A stretch of DNA of 64,000 nt from Nonlabens sp. MB-3u-79 (lineage in GTDB: Bacteria; Bacteroidota; Bacteroidia; Flavobacteriales; Flavobacteriaceae), in contig NZ_CP025116.1 of the NCBI RefSeq assembly GCF_002831625.1, positions 372,001-436,000 on the forward strand, read 5' to 3'. Positions 29,365 to 38,661 of this stretch are shown here, in pieces. A model generated the notes under the pieces. It did no database searches and was not told the origin of the DNA. It was given only the letters and a program-made list of their open reading frames with translations. The translations under genes were made by a program, and so were the position numbers. Position 1 is the first letter of the stretch. Every line of letters begins with the position of its first letter.

Positions 29365-30447
29365 TTAAGACCTAACACGTTCATAAAAAGTCTTTTTTGC
29401 CTCTTGATCATTTCCGAAAAGCCATTGCACTACATTCTCATCCCACATATCATCGGCCTCCTCTGAAGTAATGATGTCGCGTTCCATAGCGAGGTCTATT
29501 ATTTTGCCAGGATAACTGCTCTGTTTTTCACTATCCATCTCTCCAAGCGGGTAGGGGTCATCGAGACCAACAAGAACCTGCTTTGAACCTTGATTTTCAA
29601 CTAAAAGATGTAAGGAACCCGTATCATGAACAAGCGTATCAAAGAAAATATTAGGATGCCCCACTGATTTTCTAGGATGTGTTTTCCCTTCAAATAAATC
29701 TGGTCGCCCATCAAAGCCTTGAATTCGACGTCCTAAATTCATTTGTGCCAGTTGTCCACCATGCGCAAAACACACCCGCATTCCTGGATATTTTTGAGCA
29801 TACCCGTTTAAAGTTAGAAAGTGATACGCATCTGCACATTGAGCCAGCATCCAGATCAAATGAAAACGCCAAGAGGTGTTTTGAAGTTTAATAAATTTCT
29901 CTCCATCATAAGGATGTATTTCTACAGCGAGATTTAACTCGCTGGCCAACTCAAAAATAGGCTCGTTTTCTTCATCAAAAATGCACCTCCATTGACCTAT
30001 GGTATCCATATAATGAGTAGGTAAACAAAGTAGTTTCATCCCTAATACCTTTACACAGCGCTCCATTTCCCATAATGCGCCACGCACATAGCCTGGATGT
30101 ACCACAAAACCACTGGTAAATTTTGAAGGGTGATCACGTTGCACTCCAGCGTTAAAGTCATTTTGAAAACGCAGGGCTTGTTTCATCTCCTCTAGACGCA
30201 AGCCATTTCCGTATAATTGACTCAAATTGAGCACAACAGCATGATCTATCTTATACTTATCCATCCACTCCAACTTTTCATCTAGAAAGAAACTAGAGTC
30301 GGTTACTGGACGTGACCAGTCTTTTTGTAACATATTTTTACGCTCAGGATCCACCCAAAAAATCCCCTTTTCTCGCATGAAATCCGGAATCTGCTCCGGA
30401 TAAGGAAGTAAATGTGAGTGACCGTTGATACGTAGTTTTTTATTCAT
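29365..30447 (-). CDS. ACMSD-like amidohydrolase (TIM-barrel decarboxylase/hydrolase)
   Basis: The 360-residue protein has the N-terminal metal-ligand motif NGHSHLLPYP (HxH type), the barrel histidine EIHPYDGEKF, the CFAHGGQLAQMN stretch and a late Asp in VLVGLDDPYPLGE. This pattern fits aminocarboxymuconate-semialdehyde decarboxylase and relatives, which remove CO2 from the kynurenine-pathway intermediate. The following SDR gene and the semialdehyde dehydrogenase at 38662 suit that pathway. Exact substrate is inferred, not proven. Confidence 0.78.
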   Translation of the reverse strand: MNKKLRINGHSHLLPYPEQIPDFMREKGIFWVDPERKNMLQKDWSRPVTDSSFFLDEKLEWMDKYKIDHAVVLNLSQLYGNGLRLEEMKQALRFQNDFNAGVQRDHPSKFTSGFVVHPGYVRGALWEMERCVKVLGMKLLCLPTHYMDTIGQWRCIFDEENEPIFELASELNLAVEIHPYDGEKFIKLQNTSWRFHLIWMLAQCADAYHFLTLNGYAQKYPGMRVCFAHGGQLAQMNLGRRIQGFDGRPDLFEGKTHPRKSVGHPNIFFDTLVHDTGSLHLLVENQGSKQVLVGLDDPYPLGEMDSEKQSSYPGKIIDLAMERDIITSEEADDMWDENVVQWLFGNDQEAKKTFYERVRS

Positions 30448-30575
30448 TTTTAAGTACTTAGTTACTATTAAGTTTTATTCCCCAACTGTACTGCGGTCGT
30501 CTCAAAAAGAGAAGACTATTCAACATGATTCGACTAAAAATTCAAATTATGATTTTACTTTTATTTTTATTCTTG

Positions 30576-31361
30576 TTAAAGACTCTTCGTTCTTCCACCG
30601 TCTACTGGCAAGTTGACACCGTTGATATATCCAGCTTTGTCACTGGCTAAAAATGTAATCGCATTAGCTACTTCTTCTGGCTCGGCAAATCTTCTTGCAG
30701 GCACATGACCTTTCATGATTTCGGCAGCTTGTTCTTCACTCTGCCCAGCTCTTGAAGCTTTTCCCGAAATAATTTTATCCAATCTATCGGTTGCGGTAAA
30801 ACCAGGTAATATGTTATTTACAGTAATGCCGTGAGGGCCCAACTCGGTCGCTAGTGTTTTTGCCCAGCTGGCCACTGCTCCACGTATCACGTTAGAAACA
30901 CCTAAGAATTCGATAGGCGCTTTTACACTGGTAGAAATCACATTGATCACCCTTCCATAACCGGCCTCTTTCATTCCTGGAGCACAAGCTTGAATCAATA
31001 CCTGATTGCATTTTACATGTTGTGTAAAAGCTTGTTCTAAGGCATCGACTTCTGCATCGATTAAGAATCCTGGTGCAGGGCCGCCTGTGTTATTGATGAT
31101 GATGTGGATGGGGTTCGCTTTCGCGAAAGCGGAAACCACAGCTCCCACTTCCTTATAATTAGAAAAATCAGCAACCAAATACGTATGGTCATCGCGCTGG
31201 CTTTTATCTAATTCATTGAGAACTTCCTGAAGTTTATTTGGATTGCGCGCCAGTAAAATTACGCGAGCACCTGCCTGAGCAAACTGTATGGCTGTTGCTC
31301 TTCCTATTCCTGTACTGCTCCCACAAACCAGAGCAGTTTTATTTTTTAAGTCAATGTTCAT
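30576..31361 (-). CDS. SDR-family oxidoreductase, divergent active site
   Basis: The 261-residue Rossmann protein has TGxxxGIG as CGSSTGIGRA (residues 14-23), NNTGGP (residues 90-95) and the C-terminal GYINGVNLPVDGG. At the catalytic position, where Y-x3-K is usual, I read SNVIR in FLGVSNVIRG, so Tyr and Lys are absent; the first Ser is kept (ISTS). This is a known type of divergent SDR subgroup. It is encoded upstream of the ACMSD-like gene with a 128-base gap. The palindrome encodes AFAKA at residues 78-82. Confidence 0.85.
   Translation of the reverse strand: MNIDLKNKTALVCGSSTGIGRATAIQFAQAGARVILLARNPNKLQEVLNELDKSQRDDHTYLVADFSNYKEVGAVVSAFAKANPIHIIINNTGGPAPGFLIDAEVDALEQAFTQHVKCNQVLIQACAPGMKEAGYGRVINVISTSVKAPIEFLGVSNVIRGAVASWAKTLATELGPHGITVNNILPGFTATDRLDKIISGKASRAGQSEEQAAEIMKGHVPARRFAEPEEVANAITFLASDKAGYINGVNLPVDGGRTKSL
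31116..31131. repeat. Dispersed palindrome, copy 7 (in SDR gene)
   Basis: Perfect CGCTTTCGCGAAAGCG, read as AFAKA. Confidence 0.95.
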
Positions 31362-31672
31362 CTAGCGAATTTAAGAAAAATAGAAAGAAGTTTAAGAATA
31401 GAAAACAGCCTTTGTCTTGCAATGTTTCAATAATAGGCAAGTCCCATTGTCCTGCGGACATTTCCCCAAAGGAAAAAGCTCCAAGTTCTAGATCTATAGA
31501 TAATCAAATAATACGTATATGAACGATTCCAAGCGATTCCGCTCTAAAGTGCAATGAGCATTTAATAAATGAATCATTCCTTCTGTTTACTACAATCAAA
31601 TTTTCTGGGATCACAACCTACTTTAAAGACAAATGAAAGTATAATAACTACCTTTGTTGCTTTCTATAAAAT
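31362..31672. other. Divergent intergenic region between SDR gene and map
   Basis: No gene is seen in these 311 bases. They include a small hairpin (TGTCC/GGACA near 31450) and, at the right end, a TACCTTTG -7-like box at 31649-31656, 16 bases before map. Confidence 0.55.
31649..31656 (+). promoter_or_regulatory. Possible -7 box of map
   Basis: TACCTTTG matches TAnnTTTG just before the map start; no clear -33 TTG. Confidence 0.35.
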
Positions 31673-32482
31673 ATGATCGTAACAAAGAATAAAGAAGAGC
31701 TAGAAATCATGCGTCGTGCGGCGTTAATGGTAAGTAAAACCTTAGGGATGATTGCTGCCGAAATCAAGCCAGGAGTCACTACACTAAGACTAGATACTCT
31801 TGCAGAACAATACATACGTGACAATGGCGCCATCCCTGGCTTTAAAGGATTGTATGATTGTCCGAGCACATTGCTTATTTCTCCTAATGAAGAAGTTGTT
31901 CACGGAATTCCTAAAGAAGTAGCAATCAAAGAAGGTGATGTACTTTCTATAGATTGTGGTGCCATCGTAGATGGTTTTTATGGTGATCATGCCTATACCT
32001 TTGCCGTGGGAGAAGTACCTCAAGAAACGATTGATCTTCTCGATAGAACAAAAAACTCTTTATACGTAGGAATCGAAAAATTCAGAACTGGAAACCGAGT
32101 TGGTGATGTAGGTTATGCGATTCAGGAGTATTGTGAATCTTTTGGTTACGGAATCGTACGTGAACTCGTAGGTCATGGACTGGGAAAAGTGATGCATGAG
32201 GATCCACAAATGCCTAATTACGGAAAACGTGGTCGAGGTAAGAAATTTGTAGAAGGAATGACCGTGGCTATAGAACCTATGATCAACTTAGGAACTAAAG
32301 ACATCAAGCATTATCCCGACGGCTGGACGATCAAAACCAAAGACATGAAACCTAGCGCACATTTTGAGCACAATATAGCTATAGTAGATGGCGAGCCTCG
32401 CTTGTTGAGTACCTTTGATTATATCTATGAAGTGCTAGGAATAACTTCTAATGAAGAAGACCCCTACCGCTGGAAAGAGTAA
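31673..32482 (+). CDS. map: Methionine aminopeptidase type I
   Basis: The 269-residue enzyme removes N-terminal Met from nascent proteins. The metal-binding pita-bread residues are visible: SIDCGAIVDGFYGDHAYTF (two Asp), VGHGLGKVMHEDP (His), AIEPMINLG (Glu) and the late Glu in HFEHNIAIVDGEP. A length of 269 with no N-terminal zinc extension marks subtype Ia. It is monocistronic between divergent and unrelated genes. Confidence 0.96.
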   Translation: MIVTKNKEELEIMRRAALMVSKTLGMIAAEIKPGVTTLRLDTLAEQYIRDNGAIPGFKGLYDCPSTLLISPNEEVVHGIPKEVAIKEGDVLSIDCGAIVDGFYGDHAYTFAVGEVPQETIDLLDRTKNSLYVGIEKFRTGNRVGDVGYAIQEYCESFGYGIVRELVGHGLGKVMHEDPQMPNYGKRGRGKKFVEGMTVAIEPMINLGTKDIKHYPDGWTIKTKDMKPSAHFEHNIAIVDGEPRLLSTFDYIYEVLGITSNEEDPYRWKE

Positions 32483-32648
32483 AAATAAAATCAAAAGTAA
32501 AATCAAAATCAAGTAGAAAGCCCAACACTTTTTGATTAAGAAAAGAAAAACTCACCCTTTAGGGTTGGGGAAAAAGACCTTAGAGTTAAACTAAAGTGCA
32601 GATAGAACAAGCAGATTCAGCATCAAGTGCGGAATGACAAGATTAAAC

Positions 32649-33413
32649 ATGAAAAAACTCTTTAAATTCTTTCTCAACCTCATCCCCAGACCTTGGCTTA
32701 TAAGTGCCAGTTATTATGTGCGTCCATTGATCACCTGGTGGTATCGTGGCGAGCAATATGAAGACCCTATTGATGGAAAGACCTTTAAAAGTTTCTTGCC
32801 TTATGGCTATGAAAAGGTGCGGGAGAATGTGCTTTCTCCATCCACACTTTCATTAGAGCGCCATCGACTGCTTTGGCTGTACCTGAAGCACAAAACCGAT
32901 TTACTTAGTAGACCACAAAAGTTGTTGCATTTTGCTCCAGAGCAATGTTTTTATAAACGCTTTCGCCAAAGCAAGACCATCAACTACACCACCACCGACC
33001 TTAATTCGCCACTTGCTGATGTGTCTGCCGATATCTGTAATCTGCCATTTGCTGATAATGAATTTGATTTTATTCTTTGCAATCACGTCTTAGAACATAT
33101 TCCAGACGATTTTAAAGCGATGCAAGAAATCTTTAGAGTTCTTAAACCTGGTGGGAAGGCGATTCTACAAATACCATTAGACAATGATCGCGATCTAACA
33201 TTTGAAGATGATTCTATCACCGATCCTAAAAAACGCGCTCGTATTTTTGGACAATACGACCATGTGCGTGTTTATGGAATGGATTATTTTGACCGGTTAG
33301 AAAAAGCAGGTTTTACAGTTGCCGCAGTGGATTACACCAAAGAACTAGGGGCTCAACAAGTAGACCGTTACCGACTTGCCGCTGGGGAGTTGATTCCTGT
33401 GGTGAGTAAATAA
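32649..33413 (+). CDS. SAM-dependent methyltransferase (class I)
   Basis: The 254-residue product starts at either of two ATGs (32634 or 32649); I chose the second since MKKLFKFFLNLIPR is the more typical N terminus. It has a C-terminal Methyltransf_11-type domain: DLNSPLADVSADICNLPFADNEFDFILCNHVLEHIPDD and EIFRVLKPGGKAIL. The substrate is unknown; it could act on lipid or glycan. A worn palindrome copy encodes KRFRQS at about residue 104-109. Confidence 0.82.
   Translation: MKKLFKFFLNLIPRPWLISASYYVRPLITWWYRGEQYEDPIDGKTFKSFLPYGYEKVRENVLSPSTLSLERHRLLWLYLKHKTDLLSRPQKLLHFAPEQCFYKRFRQSKTINYTTTDLNSPLADVSADICNLPFADNEFDFILCNHVLEHIPDDFKAMQEIFRVLKPGGKAILQIPLDNDRDLTFEDDSITDPKKRARIFGQYDHVRVYGMDYFDRLEKAGFTVAAVDYTKELGAQQVDRYRLAAGELIPVVSK
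32958..32973. repeat. Degenerate copy of the dispersed palindrome
   Basis: CGCTTTCGCCAAAGCA differs from the consensus at two positions and lies in the RFRES frame (read RFRQS) of the methyltransferase gene. Probably a decayed copy. Confidence 0.6.
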
Positions 33414-33453
33414 ACCTTATTTCTTAAATTAAAATATGATGCTGGAAGAACAG

Positions 33454-33495
33454 GTTTTCCCTAAGGGTAATATTAATTCTACCCTTAGGGAAAAC
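33454..33495. repeat. Left hairpin of the IS200-type element
   Basis: GTTTTCCCTAAGGGTA pairs with its exact complement at 33480-33495 around a ten-base loop. Confidence 0.85.
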
Positions 33496-33550
33496 AAAGC
33501 CTTGATATGCTCTTACCTTCACTTTAAAAAATAATATGTAATTTTATTTC

Positions 33551-33952
33551 GTGTCTAGAAATAATCTACAACTATACATCCATCTAGTTTTTGTGACCAA
33601 TTATCGTGATTACTTAATAACTGACAGATTTGAAAAACAGTTGCATCAATTTTTATGGAATAAGCCATTAGAGCTAGAACTAACGCCGCTAATGATAAAT
33701 GGAATGCAAGATCATATACATTTACTTTTAAAAATTACATCGACAATAACCATAGCATCTGTGGTTAAAAATTTAAAAGCACCCAGTTCTAGGTTTTTGA
33801 ACGAGTTAACTCAAAGTGACTTTTTTGAATGGTCTAGAGGATATGGAGCTTTTACAGTGAGTAAAAAAGATGTAAGCTTTATTGCAGAATATATTAGAAA
33901 TCAAAAAACACATCATGATAAAGGAACCGTAAATCCTGAATTAGAAAATTAA
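33551..33952 (+). CDS. tnpA: IS200/IS605-family transposase TnpA (Y1 HUH)
   Basis: The 133-residue product has the HUH metal motif DHIHLLL (about residues 55-61) and the catalytic tyrosine in AEYIRNQKTHH near residue 115, both intact, with the GYGAFTVS stretch typical of TnpA. It cuts and joins single-stranded DNA at hairpin ends. Translation starts at GTG 33551. Length is normal, so it may be active. No TnpB accompanies it. Confidence 0.93.
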   Translation: MSRNNLQLYIHLVFVTNYRDYLITDRFEKQLHQFLWNKPLELELTPLMINGMQDHIHLLLKITSTITIASVVKNLKAPSSRFLNELTQSDFFEWSRGYGAFTVSKKDVSFIAEYIRNQKTHHDKGTVNPELEN

Positions 33953-33963
33953 GCGCTTTTTTA

Positions 33964-34001
33964 CTTTCCAAAGGGTAGAATTAATTCTACCCTTTGGAAA
34001 G
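33964..34001. repeat. Right 38-bp perfect palindrome of the IS200-type element
   Basis: CTTTCCAAAGGGTAGAATT followed by its exact reverse complement, without a spacer. It may also act as a terminator-like structure. Confidence 0.9.
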
Positions 34002-34040
34002 CGGCATATTTACGCTTTACAAAGTTAAATAGGTTAAAAT

Positions 34041-35087
34041 CTACCCAGCCTTTTTTACAAACCTCTCAAAACCTGGTGTGGTTTCAAACCTCAATAAACC
34101 ACTCCTATCCATATACATAATAAGCACCTCCAGGTCTGGTAAATCCTGAAGCAACTCTTTAGACTTCTCTAGTGGCATAGCCATAAAAGCAGTCGCAAAA
34201 CCGTCAGCTAGTGTGCAGTTTTTTGCGATCACATTAACGCCTAGAACCTCACTGGGTTGCGCCATACCTGTCAACGGGTTTACCGTGTGCACAAACTCTT
34301 GACCGCTTTCTGGATCTATTTTGAACTTGCGGTAATTACCGCTTCCAGCCATGGCTTTATCTGATAATTCCACCACAGTGATGTACTGGCGTTGCATAGG
34401 TTTTTGATTGGGATCGTCTATACCAACAGACCATTTTCCATTGCGCTCTAGATTCATTCCTTTGGTAACTACCTCTCCACCTACTTCTACCAAATAATTT
34501 TTAACTCCCATTTGATCTAGTAATCTGGCCATGTAATCCACCAATGTTCCTTTTGCGATAGCGTTAAATTCTAGGTACATTCCCTTTTGATCAGATTTAA
34601 TGTAAAAAGAATCTTTTACTTGAGAAGGAAGCAATTGCATTTTGTAAAAACCTACCAGTTGCTTGAGGCTGTCGATTTGCTTTTGAGAAGGTATTCTTTC
34701 CTGTGTACCGTCAGCGCCAAAACCATAAGCATTCACTAGATTCCCAACCGTGGGGTCAAAATAACCACCTGTCTTGCGATATACTTCTTGCGCTTGTTCA
34801 AATACTTCTTTAAAAGGCTTGCCCACGAGAACGCCGTCTTCTCCTGCATTTATTCTATTGATCAACGAGCCTTTTACCCACGTACTCATTGAATTATTGA
34901 ACATATCGATGATGCTATCCACTTCTGCTTTTACTTGTATTTCTTCGTCTGCAAATAACTTTATAGAATAGGTGGTTCCTATCGCATTGCCCACAAATTG
35001 TTGTGCTTCTGGAACAAACACATCAGCCTCTTTTTCTTTACAGGAAAAAAGCAAAAGTGACGCTGCGATAACTAAACAAAATCTCAT
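34041..35087 (-). CDS. apbE: FAD:protein FMN transferase (ApbE lipoprotein)
   Basis: Starting at the ATG at 35087 the 348-residue product has a lipoprotein signal (MRFCLVIAASLLLFSC). ApbE features: NAIGTTYSIKLF, STWVKGSLINRINAGE, FDPTVGNLVNAYGFG, LEFNAIAKGTLVDYMARLLD and the GxxxxG-like late region CTLADGFATAFMAM. It attaches FMN covalently to proteins such as NqrB and NqrC. A farther upstream in-frame ATG at 35123 would give an atypical N terminus. The next gene upstream is the NqrF-like small protein, which supports a link to Na+-NQR. Confidence 0.92.
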   Translation of the reverse strand: MRFCLVIAASLLLFSCKEKEADVFVPEAQQFVGNAIGTTYSIKLFADEEIQVKAEVDSIIDMFNNSMSTWVKGSLINRINAGEDGVLVGKPFKEVFEQAQEVYRKTGGYFDPTVGNLVNAYGFGADGTQERIPSQKQIDSLKQLVGFYKMQLLPSQVKDSFYIKSDQKGMYLEFNAIAKGTLVDYMARLLDQMGVKNYLVEVGGEVVTKGMNLERNGKWSVGIDDPNQKPMQRQYITVVELSDKAMAGSGNYRKFKIDPESGQEFVHTVNPLTGMAQPSEVLGVNVIAKNCTLADGFATAFMAMPLEKSKELLQDLPDLEVLIMYMDRSGLLRFETTPGFERFVKKAG

Positions 35088-35218
35088 ATTATATCTTTTA
35101 AGTTTCAAAAAAACCTTCTTCACCTACTCGTAAAGATGTTTATACTATATTCTTTAAGCGACTGGTGTTGAGCAAGAGCCGCTGTCGCAGTAAGCAGACC
35201 TTATTCTAAGCCGCAAGG

Positions 35219-35581
35219 CTACTTGATTTCTATCAATCCTGCAAAATTCACCACATAATCATCCTCGTGGTGCACCGGCATTTCATAATCTCGAGAATTA
35301 GCTAGACCTACTCCAGCATAATAGGTAGTGGCTTTGTATTTATCTCCATGATCGCGCATCATGTGGAGTAATTTCTCATCATAATGTACTGGGTTTTCAG
35401 GGTAGGTCACCGCACGCACCACCACAAAATGTAAAAATTTGTCTTTTAATGCCACAAACTGCGGGTCCTTTTTAGGTTTAGAATTGATGGATAAAAACTC
35501 AAATCCCAACTCTTCCATTTCTTTTCCTACGATATTCATCGCCAATTGGTGTAATTCCTGTTCTGATAGTGGTGTAAGCAT
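35219..35581 (-). CDS. Conserved small protein linked to Na+-NQR/ApbE genes
   Basis: A 120-residue cytoplasmic protein (MLTPLSEQELHQLAMNIVGKEMEELGFEFLSINSKPKKDPQF). To my knowledge, flavobacterial proteins like this are often annotated as NqrF-related, although they lack the ferredoxin and reductase domains. It lies upstream of apbE on the same strand, separated by about 95 bases from its 35123 start. Function is unknown. Confidence 0.65.
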   Translation of the reverse strand: MLTPLSEQELHQLAMNIVGKEMEELGFEFLSINSKPKKDPQFVALKDKFLHFVVVRAVTYPENPVHYDEKLLHMMRDHGDKYKATTYYAGVGLANSRDYEMPVHHEDDYVVNFAGLIEIK

Positions 35582-35627
35582 CCTACAAAGATAAAGTTCA
35601 TAGTTTAATTAAGAGTTAAAGTTATGC

Positions 35628-35643
35628 CGCTTTCGCGAAAGCG
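35628..35643. repeat. Dispersed palindrome, copy 8 (intergenic)
   Basis: Perfect CGCTTTCGCGAAAGCG in the divergent region between the NqrF-like gene and the GH92 gene. Confidence 0.95.
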
Positions 35644-35704
35644 GTATTAAAGTAAACTAAGAAAAACCTTTTCCATATCTTTAGCCTTATACGTGTACAG
35701 CCCT

Positions 35705-38644
35705 ATGAAAACTATATTTTACTGCTTTTTAATTTTTATAACAGCAACAATTTCCAGCTGCACGACAGATGCTAAGATCGACTCCTCCCCTGCCATCGCA
35801 GACCGACCACTGACCGAATATGTCAATACGTTTATAGGAACTGGCGGCCATGGGCATACCTATCCTGGAGCAACTATGCCTTTTGGTATGATGCAATTGA
35901 GCCCTGACACCCGTCTTGACGGTTGGGATGGCTGTAGCGGTTATCACTACAGTGACGATGTGATTTACGGGTTTTCACACACCCATTTAAGCGGCACTGG
36001 TGTGAGCGATTATGGAGATATTCTTCTCATGCCTACCGACAAAGCCGTCTACAATAACGGCGCCGATGGTAAGGAAGGCTACTCCTCTAAATTCTCTCAT
36101 GATAAGGAGAAAGCCAGCCCTGGGTATTATGAAGTGCATCTGGACGATACCGATATCGATGTGCGATTAACGGTTACCGAACGAGCAGGAATGCATGAAT
36201 ATCAATTCCCTTCTTCAAAGAATCAATTTGTGATGCTGGATTTAGAGCATAGAGATAAATTATTACAGCACGATTTACAATTGATATCAGAAACTGAAAT
36301 TATTGGGAAGCGTTTTTCTAGCGCTTGGGCAACAGAGCAAATGTTATTTTTCTACATAACAACCTCGCACCCTATTAAAAACTGGAATACAAAACAGGAG
36401 GTAACGCCTAAAAAATTAGCTCTAAATTTTGACAACCCTAACAATGAGCCCGTCAGCATTAAAATAGGAATTAGTGCAGTAGATGAAGCTGGAGCAAAAC
36501 AAAATCTAGAAACCGAAATAGGCAACAAAGATTTTGAAACCATTAAAAAGCAAGCTAACCACTCTTGGGAAAAGCAACTGAATAAAATTGTAATAGAAGA
36601 TGACAATTACGATAACAAAGTCAACTTTTACAGTGCTTTATACCATACCATGATAGCTCCTAATTTGTATCAAGATGTGGATGGACGTTATCGCGGTATG
36701 GATCTAGAAATTCATAAAACTAAAGACTTCGATTACTACACGGTTTTCTCCATGTGGGACACCTACAGAGCGGCTCACCCTTTGTACACCATTATAGAAC
36801 AAGAACGCACCAACGATTTTATCCATACACTAACGGCCAAATACGATGAAGGTGGTATTCTTCCTATTTGGGATTTAAGTGGCAATTATACCGGTTGTAT
36901 GATAGGTTATCACGCCATTCCCATCATTGCAGATGCTTATTTAAAAGGAATCAGAGATTACGACGTAGACAAAGCTTTTGAAGCCATGCTTCACAGTGCT
37001 AATCAAGATAAACTAGGCTTAGAATCTTATAAAAAATACGGCTTTATTCCTGTAGAACTAGAAAGCGAGTCGGTTTCTAAAACACTAGAATATGCCTATG
37101 ACGACTGGACCATCGCACAAATGGCCAAGGCTATGGGCAATGAAGAAAAGTACGCTGAATTTACTCGCAGAGCACAAAATTATAAGAACATGTACAATCC
37201 GGCTACTGGGTTTTTACAAGGTCGTTACCGCAATACATGGTTTGCTCCTTTTAAACCAGAAGAGGTCAATTTCAATTATACAGAAGCAAATGCCTGGCAG
37301 TACAGTTTGTACACGCCACAAGATATTTCTGGTCATATCGATCTGATGGGAGGTGATGCCGCTTATGAAAAGCACCTCGATCATATGTTTACTGCAAAAA
37401 TGGAAACCTCTGGCCGCCATCAAGCCGATATTACCGGATTGATAGGTCAATACGCTCATGGAAATGAACCCAGTCATCACATGGCCTATTTGTATAACTT
37501 TATAGGCAAACCTCATAAAACTCAAGAAAAAGTCCATGAAATTCTCACCACTTTGTACCACAACGCACCAGATGGCGTATCTGGAAATGAAGACTGTGGA
37601 CAGATGAGCGCTTGGTATGTGATGAGTGCACTAGGATTTTATCCGGTGACTCCAGGAAGCAACCAGTATATTATTGGAACGCCATTATTTGACAAAGCGA
37701 CTATTAACCTAGAAAATGGCGAGCAGGTTACTTTGATTAAAAATGGAGTTGGGAAGTATATAGAAAGTATTGATTATGATAGTGCCTCTTTAGCAAAAGC
37801 AGAACCAATTTCAAGTTCCTTTTTAACCCATGACATCATCACCGAATCTGGAACGCTCGTCTACAACATGAGTGCACAACCTACATCTTGGGCAACAGCA
37901 GTGGAAGACCGACCAGTAAGTGCTATTACTGAAGAACTCATTACCGCAGTGCCTTATATAGAATCTGGAGCTATTTCTTTTTCTGATACAACCACAATTA
38001 CGCTGAACACCATTGACGCCGATGCCGAGATATTTTACAGCATCAATGGAAGCGAATTTGAATTATACGAAAGCCCTATACCTATTTCAGAACCTATAAT
38101 CCTCTCGGTTAATGCAGTAAAGGATGACAAAATAAGTCATACCCTTACTACCGAATTTTACAAATACGACAAGAATATGTCCATCGTCTTAGAGCACACC
38201 TATGCAAACGAATACAGTGCTGGCGGCAACGATGCCTTGATAGACGGGATGAAAGGAACCCAAGATTTCCGTTCTGGATCCTGGCAAGGAACACAAAAAG
38301 AAGATGTGGTAGCTACAGTAGATTTAGGAAGTTCCAAAGAGGTACAACAAGTCCGTACCAGTTTCTTAAAAGACCAACGCAGCTGGATTTTCTATCCTAA
38401 GAAAGTCATCTTTGAACTCTATGATGAGAATAAAAAACTCCTCAAAACAGTATCAGAAAAACTACCTGAAACTGGCAAAGAAGAAATCGTTGCGATTCAT
38501 AATGTCAACTTGAAGACCGCAGTAAAAAATGTGCGTTTTGTAAAAATGCGAGCCCTTACTTATGGTAAATTACCAGAATGGCATTTGGGGCATCCTTATG
38601 ATGGCAATGCTTGGATTTTTGTGGACGAAATAACAGTGAAATAA
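35705..38644 (+). CDS. Glycoside hydrolase family 92 alpha-mannosidase, multidomain lipoprotein
   Basis: The 979-residue product starts at the ATG at 35705 and has a lipoprotein signal with Cys at ATISSC. The GH92 catalytic domains cover about residues 35-690 (YVNTFIGTGGHGHTYPGATMPFGMMQ..., FSHTHLSGTG, DCGQMSAWYVMSALGFYPV). After these come a chitobiase C-terminal-like domain (about 740-800) and an F5/8 type C-like carbohydrate-binding domain to the end. Family enzymes remove alpha-1,2/1,3-mannose, typically from N-glycans or mannans. No SusCD pair or other PUL genes are beside it in the window. Confidence 0.95.
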   Translation: MKTIFYCFLIFITATISSCTTDAKIDSSPAIADRPLTEYVNTFIGTGGHGHTYPGATMPFGMMQLSPDTRLDGWDGCSGYHYSDDVIYGFSHTHLSGTGVSDYGDILLMPTDKAVYNNGADGKEGYSSKFSHDKEKASPGYYEVHLDDTDIDVRLTVTERAGMHEYQFPSSKNQFVMLDLEHRDKLLQHDLQLISETEIIGKRFSSAWATEQMLFFYITTSHPIKNWNTKQEVTPKKLALNFDNPNNEPVSIKIGISAVDEAGAKQNLETEIGNKDFETIKKQANHSWEKQLNKIVIEDDNYDNKVNFYSALYHTMIAPNLYQDVDGRYRGMDLEIHKTKDFDYYTVFSMWDTYRAAHPLYTIIEQERTNDFIHTLTAKYDEGGILPIWDLSGNYTGCMIGYHAIPIIADAYLKGIRDYDVDKAFEAMLHSANQDKLGLESYKKYGFIPVELESESVSKTLEYAYDDWTIAQMAKAMGNEEKYAEFTRRAQNYKNMYNPATGFLQGRYRNTWFAPFKPEEVNFNYTEANAWQYSLYTPQDISGHIDLMGGDAAYEKHLDHMFTAKMETSGRHQADITGLIGQYAHGNEPSHHMAYLYNFIGKPHKTQEKVHEILTTLYHNAPDGVSGNEDCGQMSAWYVMSALGFYPVTPGSNQYIIGTPLFDKATINLENGEQVTLIKNGVGKYIESIDYDSASLAKAEPISSSFLTHDIITESGTLVYNMSAQPTSWATAVEDRPVSAITEELITAVPYIESGAISFSDTTTITLNTIDADAEIFYSINGSEFELYESPIPISEPIILSVNAVKDDKISHTLTTEFYKYDKNMSIVLEHTYANEYSAGGNDALIDGMKGTQDFRSGSWQGTQKEDVVATVDLGSSKEVQQVRTSFLKDQRSWIFYPKKVIFELYDENKKLLKTVSEKLPETGKEEIVAIHNVNLKTAVKNVRFVKMRALTYGKLPEWHLGHPYDGNAWIFVDEITVK

Positions 38645-38661
38645 TTAAGAGTTAAGAAAAA

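Larger units (their letters stand above)
33454..34001 (+). mobile_element. IS200/IS605-type single-gene insertion element
   Basis: A Y1 transposase gene is flanked by a 16-bp-stem hairpin upstream (33454-33495) and a perfect 38-bp palindrome downstream (33964-34001). Both share the core AGGGTA/TACCCT, as expected for the subterminal hairpins of IS200-like elements. Exact ends are not determined, and no target duplication is expected for this family. Confidence 0.75.
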
